Notes: generated by a model not told the origin, from the sequence alone. 64,000 bases of DNA from Bacteroides ovatus (GCF_001314995.1 NZ_CP012938.1:3906001-3970000), one strand, 5' to 3'. Counted from the stretch's first letter, positions 27,589-38,800 are shown. Numbers and translations are program-made.

Positions 27589-29883
27589 ATGAAACTAAGA
27601 AATATTATATTAATGACCGCATCTATCGCAATGACTGCCTGTTCCAAACAGGCAGTTCCCACTGCCATTCCTGAAGACGCTAAAATAGAACAACAAGTGG
27701 AAGAGCTTCTATCAAAGATGGATCTTGACGCCAAGATAGGGCAAATGACCGAGCTTGCTATTGATGTATTAGGAGAGACGATAAATGGAGAATTCCAATT
27801 GGACGAGGCAAAACTCCACAAAGCGATTGCTGAATACAAGGTAGGTTCGTTTCTCAATGCTCCCGGCCCGGTAGCACAAAGCCCTGAAAAGTGGAACGAG
27901 ATTATCGGTCGAATACAAGAACTGTCGATGGCGGAGATTGGTATTCCATGTATCTACGGCCTGGATCAGAATCATGGTACTACCTATACATTGGGCGGCA
28001 CGCTCTTTCCTCAAAATATCAATATGGGTGCTGCCTTCAATCCGGATTTGACCTACGAAGCGGCACGTGTAACGGCTTATGAAACAAGGGCTAGCAATTG
28101 TCCCTGGACATACTCCCCCACTGTCGATATGGCACGTGATCCCCGTTGGCCGCGTGTATGGGAAAATTATGGAGAAGACTGTTTAGTCAATGCCATTATG
28201 GGCAGCACTGCTGTCCGAGGCTTCCAAGGAGATGATCCTAACCATATTCCCGCCGACCGAATCGCCACCTCCGTGAAACATTACATGGGATACAGCATGC
28301 CACGTACCGGCAAGGACCGCACACCGGCTTATATATCTGTTTCCGAACTGCGTGAAAAATGTTTTGCACCGTTCAGGGCTTGTGTGGAAGCAGGTGCACT
28401 GACTATAATGGTCAACAGTGGTTCCATCAACGGAAAGCCTGTGCACGCCGACCGCGAACTCCTTACACAATGGCTGAAAGAAGACTTAGGATGGGACGGA
28501 ATGTTAATCACCGACTGGGCGGACATCAACAATCTTTATACCCGCGAACATGTGGCAGCAAACAAGAAAGAAGCCATCGAAATGGCAATCAATGCAGGTA
28601 TAGACATGGCTATGGAACCGTATGATCTCAATTATTGTACACTACTAAAAGAGTTAGTGCAAGAGAAGAAAATACCCATGAGCCGTATTGACGATGCCGT
28701 CCGCCGGGTGCTTAGACTTAAATTCCGTCTGGGTCTGTTCGATCATCCGAACACTTTATTGAAAGATTATCCTCTCTTCGGCAGCAAGGAGCATGCACTT
28801 ATCGCACTTCATGCAGCTGAAGAATCGGAAGTATTGCTAAAAAATAAAGATAATATTCTTCCGCTTCCTCAAGGGAAAAAGCTACTGGTAACCGGTCCGA
28901 ACGCCAACTCTATGCGTTGCTTGAACGGCGGTTGGAGCTATTCGTGGCAAGGACATCTGACCGATAGATTTGCCGACAAATATAACACCATTTACGAAGC
29001 AATCTGCAACAAATTCGGAGCCGATCATGTCCGTCTGGAACAGGGCGTAACCTACAAACCCGAAGGTGCTTACATGGAAGAAAATGAACCGGAGATTGAG
29101 AAAGCTGTGGCCGCCGCCCGCAACGTGGATATTATTATCGCCTGCATCGGTGAGAATTCATATTGCGAAACACCCGGTAATCTTTCCGAACTTGCCATCT
29201 CTGCCAGCCAAAGCAAACTGGTAAAGGCACTTGCCGCTACAGGAAAACCGATCATCCTGATACTCAATGAGGGTCGTCCCCGCATTATCAACGAGTTGGA
29301 GCCATTGGCTGATGCAGTTATTGACATTCTATTACCCGGAAACTATGGTGGCGACGCATTGGCGAACATTCTGGCAGGAGACGTGAACCCCAGTGCCAAG
29401 ATGCCTTACACATATCCGCGACACGAAGCAGCACTGACTACCTACGATTATCGGGTGAGTGAAGAAATGGACAAAATGGAAGGAGCTTATGACTACAATG
29501 CAGTAGTCTCCGTTCAATGGCCTTTCGGATACGGATTGAGTTACACCACTTTCGAGTACAGCAACTTCCAAACGGACAAATCTTCGTTTACCGCAGGAGA
29601 TGATTTGCACTTTTCCATAGATGTAACCAATACCGGTAAATATGCCGGAAAAGAAGTTGTCATGCTATTCAGCAGTGATCTTGTGGCTTCGCTTACTCCC
29701 GAAAACCGCCGGTTACGAGCCTTCAAAAAGGTGGAACTGCAACCGGGCGAAACCCAGACTATCACTCTATCCATCAAAGGCAGCGACTTGGCTTTTGTCA
29801 ATTCCGACGGGCAATGGGTACTGGAACAAGGGGATTTCCGTATGCAATGCGGAAATCAAACACTGAATATTATATGCAAGTAA
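27589..29883 (+). CDS. Glycoside hydrolase family 3 beta-glucosidase lipoprotein (mixed-linkage glucan PUL)
   Basis: This 764-aa retaining exo-beta-glucosidase completes breakdown of the imported gluco-oligosaccharides. It has a signal peptide with lipobox AMTAC, so it is a lipoprotein, probably facing the periplasm. The order is GH3 barrel ([62 protein letters not shown]), nucleophile D309 in [14 protein letters not shown]-terminal alpha/beta domain ([18 protein letters not shown]) and Fn3-like domain ([19 protein letters not shown]). It is the last gene of the PUL. The following 599 nt hold only two gene relics. Confidence 0.93.
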   Translation: MKLRNIILMTASIAMTACSKQAVPTAIPEDAKIEQQVEELLSKMDLDAKIGQMTELAIDVLGETINGEFQLDEAKLHKAIAEYKVGSFLNAPGPVAQSPEKWNEIIGRIQELSMAEIGIPCIYGLDQNHGTTYTLGGTLFPQNINMGAAFNPDLTYEAARVTAYETRASNCPWTYSPTVDMARDPRWPRVWENYGEDCLVNAIMGSTAVRGFQGDDPNHIPADRIATSVKHYMGYSMPRTGKDRTPAYISVSELREKCFAPFRACVEAGALTIMVNSGSINGKPVHADRELLTQWLKEDLGWDGMLITDWADINNLYTREHVAANKKEAIEMAINAGIDMAMEPYDLNYCTLLKELVQEKKIPMSRIDDAVRRVLRLKFRLGLFDHPNTLLKDYPLFGSKEHALIALHAAEESEVLLKNKDNILPLPQGKKLLVTGPNANSMRCLNGGWSYSWQGHLTDRFADKYNTIYEAICNKFGADHVRLEQGVTYKPEGAYMEENEPEIEKAVAAARNVDIIIACIGENSYCETPGNLSELAISASQSKLVKALAATGKPIILILNEGRPRIINELEPLADAVIDILLPGNYGGDALANILAGDVNPSAKMPYTYPRHEAALTTYDYRVSEEMDKMEGAYDYNAVVSVQWPFGYGLSYTTFEYSNFQTDKSSFTAGDDLHFSIDVTNTGKYAGKEVVMLFSSDLVASLTPENRRLRAFKKVELQPGETQTITLSIKGSDLAFVNSDGQWVLEQGDFRMQCGNQTLNIICK

Positions 29884-29929
29884 ACAGAATACACGAATTA
29901 ATATCCTCCACTTAAAAAGCAGAAACGAT

Positions 29930-30225
29930 ATGGACAAGCGGACAAGTATATTCGTTTGAATGGGCAATAAAGAGACTGCTCCGTCATAGAACTAATTTCT
30001 GCATTTTAGAAGGTTTCCTCACAGTGCTACTTGGTGAAAATCATCGAGATACTCAAAAGTAAAAGTAATCAGCAAGTAGCCGATGATAAATTCAACCATG
30101 TAGATATCAAAGCTAAAAACGATAAGGATGAAATAATCATCATCGAGGTTCAGAACACTCGTGAACTTTACTATCTGGAACGTATTCTCTATGGAGTAGC
30201 AAAAGCCATCAGAGAACTGAAATAA
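29930..30225 (+). pseudogene. Frameshifted relic of a PD-(D/E)XK nuclease family (Rpn-like) transposase
   Basis: Three short frames follow one another. A start, ATGGACAAG, stands at 29930. The next piece in another frame reads FEWAIKRLLRHRTNFCILEGF, then LTVLLGEN. After a +1 shift near 30030 comes KIIEILKSKSNQQVADDKFN, then HVDIKAKNDKDEIIIIEVQ, NTRELYYLERILYGVAKAI and a stop. This is the normal order of the N-terminal part of a Bacteroides PD-(D/E)XK family transposase, with catalytic residues D (HVDIKA) and ExQ-type (IIEVQN). The C-terminal half is missing. At least two frameshifts make the gene dead. It suggests past recombination at the border between the two PULs. Confidence 0.75.
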
Positions 30226-30300
30226 AATGAAGGGGATATTTTTTATGTATGGTGGAAAGTTACAGAGATATGAAGTGGTAGAATTAGCCATGCACCGTGA

Positions 30301-30441
30301 AGATTTCACCCTCACCCCCAAGACTTGGGATTATGAGACAAGAATAATCAGTTTACCGTAGAAACGGGAGTTTCTTAGGCGTGATGGGTGAGAGTTTCTT
30401 CGCAGAATATTCGGCTGAAGGGAAGTTTTGAGGTTCAGTGA
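30301..30441 (+). pseudogene. Relic of a GH3 gene 3' end
   Basis: The nucleotide sequence closely follows the last ~135 nt of the GH3 gene at 12991-15393. Shared stretches include AAGACTTGGGATTATG, ACAAGAATAATCAGTTTAC and CGGCTGAAGG. The last frame reads VSSQNIRLKGSFEVQ and a stop, against ASSQDIRLKGSFEVQ in the intact gene. A frameshift near 30390 and stops in the middle disrupt it, and nothing upstream of 30301 resembles GH3. It is the decayed end of a paralogue or a duplicated segment. Confidence 0.8.
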
Positions 30442-30482
30442 CCTCCTTACATGTTATATCCCTACCGGATACAAAAGATATT

Positions 30483-31880
30483 CTACCAATCGTCCGTTCT
30501 GAATGAAGAAGCAGGCAAGCCACACTCACTAAAAAGAGAAGCCTCTACATAATTTCTATAAGCGTACCTTACTGCAACAGGTACGCTGACTTTCTCGCTA
30601 TGAACTATAACGGACGAAGATTTTGAACCCACTACAGCTTTGCCCGGATAAAACTTCCGGTCACTGCCCGCAACTTCAAAACCATTCAATTCTTGTCCGA
30701 CAGGTCCTACTCCATACGCCAAGGGTGTACTAAATTTCAAGATGGCTCTATTCTCCCGGACTGTCATCGAACGATATTCAGGTCCCGTATAGCAAGTATA
30801 CTTATAACCGTAAGTTTTGGCCAATGCATAATAAGCCAAACGTTCTCCCACTTCTTTCTTTTTAGCCGGATGAATGCAGCCTTGTTCCCCAATATCAAGA
30901 GTCACCACCATGCCTGAATGAGGTATTTGGGAGGCACACTTTAGCTGTACCTCTCTTAAAGAAGCTCCTTCAATGCCTTCCGATGAACTATATGCAAAAG
31001 GAGCTATCTGTACATAGTAGAAAGGAAGTTCGGGTTTCTGAAATGTATTACGAATATCCTGTACAAAAGCAGGAAACAACCTGGCATATTCTTCAGGCTT
31101 ATTACGATTTGCCTCTCCCTGATACCAAATCATACCTTTCACCGCCAGATTGCGAATGGGATAAATCATTGCATTATATAAAAGAGAAGGCGTTTGATGA
31201 ACAGGACGTTTGGCAACAGAAAGTATATCCAATGCCCGGAAACTTTCCCGGCTCATCCATGTTTCAATATTCGAACCATTCCAGGCAGAAATGACAATAC
31301 CCACCGGGATTCCCAACACTTCTTGCAAATATTTACCAAAAAAATAGGCTGTAGCACTGCAATTGGCCACAGCACCTGAGTCATGACATTTCCACTGGCC
31401 TCCGCTATGTTCCAAAGGCACTGCACTGGAATGATTGCTTACTGTATATATTCGAAGCGGCACTTTTTTCTTAGCCCGGGTTATGTAATCATTCGCATAG
31501 GCAACAGGCTGTCCCGGAAATCCTTTCATCGGCATTCCCATATTAGACTGCCCCGAGCATAACCACACCTCCCCTATTAAAACATCTTCTAGGATTATTT
31601 TGTCACCATCATCGAACACTATATTATATGGTCCACCGGCAGAAGGAGTATAGACCGCCACTTGCCACTCCCCTTTTTCATTTACAACTGTTTTATATGT
31701 TTTCTGTCCCCATGAAGGAGTAATTTTAATGACTGTCCCTGAAGAGCCATGTCCCCACAATTTTATTGAGTCACATTGCTGCAATACCATATGACTGGCT
31801 ATAATATCCGGCAATACAACTTTAGCCGATAGGGAAGTTATAGAAACTGCCATTAAAAACAATACTAAGAGTTTTCTCAT
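30483..31880 (-). CDS. SGNH-type carbohydrate esterase (sialate O-acetylesterase-like)
   Basis: This exported 465-aa esterase (signal peptide LLVLFLMAVSITSLSA) belongs to the sialate-O-acetylesterase / DUF303 group of SGNH hydrolases. Visible blocks are the N-terminal beta region (LPDIIASHMVLQQ), the nucleophile motif GEVWLCSGQSNM with S109, the second block GMIWYQGEANRN, and a late DIGEQGCIHPAKK that supplies the catalytic histidine. Such enzymes remove O-acetyl groups from sugars, and within this PUL it probably deacetylates the imported glycan, although the target sugar is unknown. It is the last gene of the minus-strand series, 90 nt after the DUF4998 gene with a terminator-like hairpin in between, so its expression may be lower than that of the genes before it. 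Confidence 0.9.
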   Translation of the reverse strand: MRKLLVLFLMAVSITSLSAKVVLPDIIASHMVLQQCDSIKLWGHGSSGTVIKITPSWGQKTYKTVVNEKGEWQVAVYTPSAGGPYNIVFDDGDKIILEDVLIGEVWLCSGQSNMGMPMKGFPGQPVAYANDYITRAKKKVPLRIYTVSNHSSAVPLEHSGGQWKCHDSGAVANCSATAYFFGKYLQEVLGIPVGIVISAWNGSNIETWMSRESFRALDILSVAKRPVHQTPSLLYNAMIYPIRNLAVKGMIWYQGEANRNKPEEYARLFPAFVQDIRNTFQKPELPFYYVQIAPFAYSSSEGIEGASLREVQLKCASQIPHSGMVVTLDIGEQGCIHPAKKKEVGERLAYYALAKTYGYKYTCYTGPEYRSMTVRENRAILKFSTPLAYGVGPVGQELNGFEVAGSDRKFYPGKAVVGSKSSSVIVHSEKVSVPVAVRYAYRNYVEASLFSECGLPASSFRTDDW

Positions 31881-31904
31881 CTATTTAATTAATTTATTCC
31901 GAAA

Positions 31905-31948
31905 AATAAAAAGAAGGAGGGCTACCAAAGTTAAAAAATGCGCCCTCC
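31905..31948 (-). terminator. Terminator-like hairpin between DUF4998 and esterase genes
   Basis: On the minus strand GGAGGGC (31948-31942) pairs with GCCCTCC (31922-31916) and is followed by TTCTTTTTATTTTT. This has the form of an intrinsic terminator inside the operon. Confidence 0.75.
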
Positions 31949-31970
31949 CCGTTATTATCATCTACCTATC

Positions 31971-32663
31971 TTATAACTGTAATTCCAAAATCGCAGCATG
32001 AAAGTCATCTATCACTTCCTCGCCAGGCTTATACCAAGTACAATATGTCACTTTCCGGGAAAGGTCAATACCTACAATTTTTGTCGCACTTCCCAATTCT
32101 TCCGTAGGCTTACGAACTGATGCTTGCTTTCCGGACAAATCCGTATAAAACACTTCAACGCCGATCTCTTGGTCACTATTACTTCCTCCCCACTCGATAG
32201 TCAATTCATTATCTCCTTTCGTAAGTTTCTTTACGATACGATTGTTAAGCGTCAGCTCATATTGAGCTCCATATACTTTCAACAACTGTTCATATCTGAT
32301 AGAGCGGTGTTCTTTATCGTCATGAGTATAAAACGTAAATGTATAATCTCCTTCCGCTATAGAAGACCCATTTTCGCCAATCATTATATCCAATCCCTCT
32401 AAAGGGTCATGTGCCGGAATATCGAATACGGCCGACTCTTTACCGTGATTCCACAATACTTCCAGATGCTTGGCTCTGGGATCGGTCACCCAATAACGAA
32501 TCTTTACCCTTTCTCTACCACTGAAGACATGAATAGAATCTACTCTTCCGATATAGACAGTCTCCCCATTTTTCAGATATATATCATGTACATCGTTCAT
32601 ATCCGAACAGGCTGCCAGCCAGATCATGCACATACAAGCAACAATAAAATATAATTGTTTCAT
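31971..32663 (-). CDS. DUF4998 lipoprotein
   Basis: This 230-aa lipoprotein (lipobox LAAC, mature CSDMNDVHDIYLKNGETVYIG) begins with the segment typical of DUF4998 proteins and contains the family's repeated Ig-like fold (RVKIRYWVTDPRAKHLEVLW; EGDYTFTFYTHDDKEHRS). DUF4998 proteins accompany SusC/SusD and DUF4959 genes in many Bacteroidetes PULs, but no biochemical role is established. Surface glycan binding is the likely task (inference). The start is 12 nt after the DUF4959 stop, so the two are co-transcribed and probably co-translated. Confidence 0.85.
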   Translation of the reverse strand: MKQLYFIVACMCMIWLAACSDMNDVHDIYLKNGETVYIGRVDSIHVFSGRERVKIRYWVTDPRAKHLEVLWNHGKESAVFDIPAHDPLEGLDIMIGENGSSIAEGDYTFTFYTHDDKEHRSIRYEQLLKVYGAQYELTLNNRIVKKLTKGDNELTIEWGGSNSDQEIGVEVFYTDLSGKQASVRKPTEELGSATKIVGIDLSRKVTYCTWYKPGEEVIDDFHAAILELQL

Positions 32664-32675
32664 ACTGTTTTTTCT

Positions 32676-33866
32676 TTATTTAGTACTACCCCATAATGAT
32701 ATCTCGTTGATAAATGCACCATCCGTATCTCCCCAAGTGGTGTGTATCTGGAATTTCAGATAGCGCACTTTCGGCACATCCACAGGAAATTCCCATTCTT
32801 CTCCCGCAAGCATATGTTCCTTTTCCTCAGCATTCGGTTCTCCTCCTATTATCTGCCCGGATGGACGGAACGATTCACAATCCATCAATTTTATCCATCC
32901 TTCCCAGTTATCGGGATCTTTTGTTACTGCCGCATCATTCGTACCATACACGGTAAAGGTACGCAAATGATGCAATCTATACATATACTGCAAACGAGTC
33001 CACAATCTAAACCGCGACAGCTTACTTTCCACACCCATATCAAAAGAGAAGTAAGGCTTCATTCCTGTACCGGCAGAAATATAGAACAAATCCTTTTCTA
33101 CATTATACACATTGTTCCACATCCCCGTCATTGACTTGCTACCGAAGTTGTTATGAGTAAAATACTTACCCAACGGGAATTCCATAAACTTCGACTTATC
33201 CATTTCTTCCTCAAAAAGAGGAGTCATTTCTTTATAGAGGGTATCGGTATGATTATCATAAATATCGCGAAAATAAAAAGCAAAATCCGCTGGTTTCGCA
33301 TCCAATCCGCGAATAGCCTTATCTGCCACCGCTTCCGATGAATAGATAGTCTCGACGTGTTTCCAAGTTCCATCACTTTCCTTCATCATTGCCCCCAAAA
33401 CGACATTCTCTTTTAATGGATTTTCCCAATGTAATTTTACGCCTCCGAATGCATCAAAAAGTTGCAATGTGTGAAAAACATCATAAATCGGAGAGTCTTC
33501 AGGCTCCACCTCTACTACACAAGGAGCCGACTCATTATAGCTCTTATCTATTGAATAAAGTTCAACCTGATACTTGCGTCCCTTTCCGAAACCTTTTAAT
33601 TCGATTTTGTTCGAATAAGCCGAACTGGACATCTCTCGCTTCACTCCATTTTGCAACACATACCGTGCCGTAACACACAACAAATCATCTTCTTCCGGCA
33701 AAGTGTAAGTCAAAACAACCCGCCCTTTCATATTTTGCACCTGCACATTTGATACTTGTTTCGGGGCCACGCTATCCACCGGATATTGGCCGATATATTC
33801 CTCCTTACAACCACTAAACACAGTGAGAAGAAGCAATACAAATAATGCATTATATACTGTTTTCAT
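32676..33866 (-). CDS. DUF4959/DUF5000 lipoprotein with C-terminal discoidin-like domain
   Basis: This 396-aa lipoprotein has lipobox FSGC. Residues ~20-125 are a DUF4959-type Ig domain (VDSVAPKQVSNVQVQNMKG), followed by a middle DUF5126-like part (~125-230). The C-terminal ~160 residues are a discoidin (F5/8 type C)-like carbohydrate-binding domain (MTGMWNNVYN, ESKLSRFRLWTRLQYMY, then VRYLKFQIHTTWGDTDGAFINEISLWG). This is the usual architecture of proteins encoded directly after SusD. It should be a surface glycan-binding protein of this PUL. Spacing to SusD is 15 nt. Confidence 0.88.
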   Translation of the reverse strand: MKTVYNALFVLLLLTVFSGCKEEYIGQYPVDSVAPKQVSNVQVQNMKGRVVLTYTLPEEDDLLCVTARYVLQNGVKREMSSSAYSNKIELKGFGKGRKYQVELYSIDKSYNESAPCVVEVEPEDSPIYDVFHTLQLFDAFGGVKLHWENPLKENVVLGAMMKESDGTWKHVETIYSSEAVADKAIRGLDAKPADFAFYFRDIYDNHTDTLYKEMTPLFEEEMDKSKFMEFPLGKYFTHNNFGSKSMTGMWNNVYNVEKDLFYISAGTGMKPYFSFDMGVESKLSRFRLWTRLQYMYRLHHLRTFTVYGTNDAAVTKDPDNWEGWIKLMDCESFRPSGQIIGGEPNAEEKEHMLAGEEWEFPVDVPKVRYLKFQIHTTWGDTDGAFINEISLWGSTK

Positions 33867-33881
33867 ATTTTGCCATATTAA

Positions 33882-35819
33882 TTAGTCCCAATACGGATTT
33901 TGTATTAGATTTGAATTTTTCATCAATTCTGCTTCACGGATAGGCCACAAATACTGCTTGGTAGTGAACTGTAAAGGCTGAACCGTAATCACATTATAAT
34001 ATTCCTGTTCTGTGCTCTGATGTACATTCCATCCTCTTTCTACTTGATTATAGTAGATATGAGCCAGTTTCCATCTCCTTACATCCCAGAAGCGCTTGCT
34101 TTCGAAAGATAATTCAATCATTCTCTCCTGACGGATAATGTCTCGCATACCTATCTTTGTAAGAGGCTTATCCGGATTCCTGGAGTAGTTGCTCCAACTC
34201 TCTTTCACTCCCTTCAAGCCGGCACGCTTACGTACCTCATCAATATAATAGTATACTTCATCATTCGGTTCATTCAACGACTCATTCAATGCCTCCGCAT
34301 AAAGCAGATATAAATCGGCAAGCCGCATAAGCGGATAAGTAGTACGTGCATAAGTAGCTTTTCCGTTCGCATCAGTAGCCGCCTCGAAATGCACCATCTT
34401 CTTACAAAAGTATCCCGAACGGGAATAGGTAGTTTCTTTGGTCTTTCCGGACATTTGTCCTTTTTTTGCCGCTACAATCCACGGAGTCTCGGAAGCCGTC
34501 CCTTTTCCCACATCTTTTGTCCTACCATTGCCAAACCAGTAACCACGATCAAATCCCAAGTCTGCATAGAAACGAGGTTCACGATAAAGGTTCAAATAAG
34601 CAGTTCTCTCACCTTTTTTGATATAGTAAGTATGGTCGTCTCCAACAGTCACTACCTGATAACGATGCGGATGATCATAATTCACATCTTCCTCGATAGG
34701 TACTCCGTTCTGCGAATAAAACAACTCTGCCATGCGGAATGTCGGATACACCTCCGGTATGGGACCTGAAGTATGGCTCCAGTCCTTATCCTTAAAACAG
34801 GGAAGTATGCGTTGCTGCAACTGCGCGGATGTGTTTACCGGATTACCCCAAATCAATTCTTCATTCCATTTCTCGGTGGATGCACCGCGAATACTCATGC
34901 CTCGCCGCGTTTCCTCCGACAAATCATAGCGCGAATCATTAAACTCATATAATTGACTGATTCCTGCCTCTTTGCATATCTCTACAGCCTCCTTGCAGGC
35001 TACAGCAGCTACATTCCATTTATTAGGGTCTTCTTCCGAAAACAGCTTCATACCCCTGTTATCTGTCAGATCCTGAAAATCAGGATTTCCATTAAACAAC
35101 GGACTGGCACCGGTCACTCTCGCTTCCGCCAATAAGGTAGCGGCAATTGGACGTGTAATACGTCCCATTTCATTTATCACATCGGTGATGCTCAAAGGAA
35201 GATCCGGAATCGCTTCCTCACAAAGCTGACAGATATAATCAACACAATCATCAAATGTATCCCTATATACCCTTACTTCTTCCGAAGAACTACCTATCGG
35301 CAAATTCTCTTTTACCAGAGGAATAGGACCATACATCCTGAGCAGATAAAAATGATAGAATGCTTTCAAGAACTTTACTTCCGCTATCCAACGTGCCCTG
35401 TCCTCATCGTTCAAGTCGGGCCCCACCTTACCGATATTCTCAAGAAAGATATTACAATCTCTCAAAGCGATATAAAGATTACGTGCGTCATTTCGTCCCT
35501 CCCAATAATTCATAATAGGATCGTTCGTGTTTTGCTCACCGAGTTTCATCCTGTCTCCCCAATAATGAAAGAGATTGAGATGATAATCATTCTGGTTCGT
35601 TCCATATTCGTCACTTCCCAATAGTGCCGGGTCATACATCGGATGCCCTATTTGTGGCATATATTGATAGATTGTGGCAAGAAAACGTTCCGCACTTACC
35701 CGGTCTTTAAACGCATGTTCCATAGTCGGTACATTATCCGGCACAATATCCAGATAATCAGCACATGCTGATAAGACCGCCATCGTCATTGATAATAATA
35801 TAACTTGAATTTTTCTCAT
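33882..35819 (-). CDS. SusD/RagB-like lipoprotein of the second PUL
   Basis: This 645-aa SusD is on the long side of the family. It has lipobox LSAC (CADYLDIVPDN), the conserved N-terminal phrase RNLYIALRDCNIFLENI, the AEVKFLKAFYHFYLLRMYGPIP helix, and the C-terminal hallmarks RLADLYLLYAEALNE and RQERMIELSFESKRFWDVRRWKLA. It is the outer-membrane partner of the SusC encoded 12 nt upstream. The extra length lies in the middle (about 290-450) and probably forms ligand-facing loops. The substrate is unknown. Confidence 0.95.
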   Translation of the reverse strand: MRKIQVILLSMTMAVLSACADYLDIVPDNVPTMEHAFKDRVSAERFLATIYQYMPQIGHPMYDPALLGSDEYGTNQNDYHLNLFHYWGDRMKLGEQNTNDPIMNYWEGRNDARNLYIALRDCNIFLENIGKVGPDLNDEDRARWIAEVKFLKAFYHFYLLRMYGPIPLVKENLPIGSSSEEVRVYRDTFDDCVDYICQLCEEAIPDLPLSITDVINEMGRITRPIAATLLAEARVTGASPLFNGNPDFQDLTDNRGMKLFSEEDPNKWNVAAVACKEAVEICKEAGISQLYEFNDSRYDLSEETRRGMSIRGASTEKWNEELIWGNPVNTSAQLQQRILPCFKDKDWSHTSGPIPEVYPTFRMAELFYSQNGVPIEEDVNYDHPHRYQVVTVGDDHTYYIKKGERTAYLNLYREPRFYADLGFDRGYWFGNGRTKDVGKGTASETPWIVAAKKGQMSGKTKETTYSRSGYFCKKMVHFEAATDANGKATYARTTYPLMRLADLYLLYAEALNESLNEPNDEVYYYIDEVRKRAGLKGVKESWSNYSRNPDKPLTKIGMRDIIRQERMIELSFESKRFWDVRRWKLAHIYYNQVERGWNVHQSTEQEYYNVITVQPLQFTTKQYLWPIREAELMKNSNLIQNPYWD

Positions 35820-35831
35820 AATTGCATGTTT

Positions 35832-38800
35832 TTAGAAGGATAGTTGAATACCGAGGTTATATACTCTTTGCACCGGATATCTCATTCCATCACCGGCCAT
35901 TTCCGGGTCCCAAAGTTTGAACTTGCTAAACGTCAGCAGATTAGTTCCGCTAGCATAGATTCTCAAATTGGTTATGTGAGCCCGTCTCGTATATTTATCA
36001 GGAACCTTATATCCCAGTTCCACCGACTTAAGGCGCAAAAAAGAACCATCTCTCATGAACCAAGTGCTGCGTTGAATATTGTTCTCCACTAATGTGCCGG
36101 ACAATCTAGGCCATAATGCTTTTACATTACGGTTATCTTCCGACCAATGGTCATCTGCATACACTTTAAGCAGGGCATTCTTCGAAACAATGGAAGAATT
36201 GTCGTCCGTATCGACAAAAGGAGAAGTTTTCTTAGCGTCAATCCAGAAAGATTCGCGTCCTAATCCCTGAAAGAAGAACGAAAAGTCAAAACCTTTATAA
36301 CCTGTACTCAAACCAAAACCATAGACAATCTCCGGGGTGGTAGGATAACCAATAGGCACCATATCCGCTTCTGTAATTTTATCATCACCATTAATGTCTT
36401 TATACTTAATATCACCACCCATATAAGTTCCGAAAGATTGCACCGGCGAACTTGCCACATCTTGCTCATCTACAAACAAACGCTCTGCCACATATCCCCA
36501 TTGTTGAGAAATGGGTCTCCCCACTTTTGAACGCCAAGGAGTAGACGAATAATCAGGTTCCTCATATACTTTATACTTTGATTTAGAATAGGTAAAATTG
36601 GCACGCCCTGTAATCCAGAAGTCTTTAGTAAACGAATGATTCAAGTCTATAGACATATCAAAACCATGTCCTTCAGCCTTCCCGATATTTGCCTGCGGAG
36701 TTTGTTGCAGCCCCATCGTTGCAGGAATATCCGCCCTGCTCATCAATATGTTCGAACGTCTTTCTGTATAATAATCAGCCTGTATTTCCACTTTATCGAA
36801 TAAACCCAGCTCGATACCTACATTCATCTTCTTCGATATTTCCCAACCGATAGATTCATTAGCATAACGCTTGATGCTGACTCCATTCACTGTATATCCG
36901 AAATCTTGTCCCCATATATATTTCCTACCGGAATCGTTCACATTCACATCCGACTGGTAGAAAAAACGGTCTTCATCTTTACCTATCTGGTCGTTACCAA
37001 CAAGTCCATACGTAGCTTTCAGTTTCAATTTTGAAATCGCATGTTTCCACCCATCTGTTCTATTCAACCAAAATGGTTCATTGGTCAGAATCCAACCGAA
37101 ACCGATAGAAGGGAAAAAGCCCCAACGATTATTTTTAGCAAAACGCTCCGAACCATTATATCCAAAGTTACCTTCCAAGAAATAACGACTATCATAATTA
37201 TAAGTAAAACGACCGGATACCCCCATATTCCTGTGAGGCAACGAAAGAAGCAAACTTCCCGCATTTCCCGACAAATAATTGCGCATATTATAAACCAACA
37301 AACCACTCACGCCATGATTCCCAAACACACGATCATAATTAATAGCTGCTTCAAAATAAGTGGTAGCATTTACTTGTTTGCTTCCTTCCGTATAGCTCAG
37401 CCACTCAGACCCCTTATCGGGATTCAAGCAATTCAGCACATAAGTATCATTGATTTTATCATACATACTCACCGCATAATAGTAAGGTGTATATTCGCGG
37501 GTCTGTACAAAATAAGCATATCTGTTTGTACTGAATAAGGCACGCGCATTCAAGCCCTTGGTTATAAAATCCAATTTTTGCTTTACTTCAAACTGCGCCA
37601 TCATTGTAGAGCGGGAATAATTTTTAAACCCTTTCACCATGTCTGCATACGGATTGATATACTGCCCTTGGTCTGTATTACCAAAAAGAATATGCTCTTT
37701 ATAGGCATTTGCAGCATCCGGTGCATAATAAGCGGGAAATGCTACCGGATCACTACGCATTACTCTGGAATATAAATCATTACCACTCACAATCGGACCA
37801 TTATAATCTTCAAAAGCACCATGCAAACGAACTACAGCCTCTGTAGTTTTTGTCAAGTTAATATTTATATTGGAACGAAGCAGATACTTTTTCAAATCAA
37901 TGGCATTGTCACTGTTTTTTGTAGATCGGATAACTCCCTGGTCTTGCGTAAAAGAACCCGCAATGTAATATCTCGCCACTTTTCCCCCGCCACTCACATT
38001 AAAATTCGCCCGATGATTGACGGCAAAGTTCTTAAACATAATCTCGTTCCAATCGTTAGCCGGATAAATCAGAGGATTAGCCCCTCTTTGTGTCATCTCA
38101 ATCTTCTCCATAGAATAAGGCACCGCCTGCATCGGATTACGCGTAAGAATAGCCTCATTATTTAGTTTCATATAGGTGATAGGATCTGCCAATTCTATCT
38201 TGGAAGTCGGTGCAGAAAGAGAAGACTCATAACGGAAAGAAATGCTGGCCTTTCCCTCTTTACCTTCTTTCGTCGTAACAAGTATAACGCCATTTGCTCC
38301 GCGCGCACCATATAAAGCAGTTGCTGCCGCATCCTTCATAATAGAAAAACTGGCAATATCGTCTACCTGCAGCCGTGCTAAATCCGAAGATGACATTTCT
38401 ACCCCGTCAATCAGAATCAGCGGTCCTCTGGCATATGTGAACGAAGTAACTCCACGTACAAAGAAACTGGCATCGTCCGAACCGGGTTCACCACTACGTT
38501 GGTAAGCAATGAGTCCTGCCACCCTTCCGGCCAAAGCAGTAGTAAGATTGGAACTAGGGACTTTAAGCTCTGCGGGTTTTACAGTAGAAACCGATGCAAT
38601 AACGCTTTCTTTTTTCTGCTTGGCAAATGCAACCACCGTTACCTCATCAAGCTCATCCGGTTTTGTACGCATAGTAATTATCAACTCAGTCCTTCCTTTA
38701 ATCGCCACAGTCATGTCTTCCATTCCCAAATAAGAGACTTGTAGTGCGTCTGTGGGCAATACAGCTATGGTGAACGAACCGTCAAGGTCGGTCGCAACTC

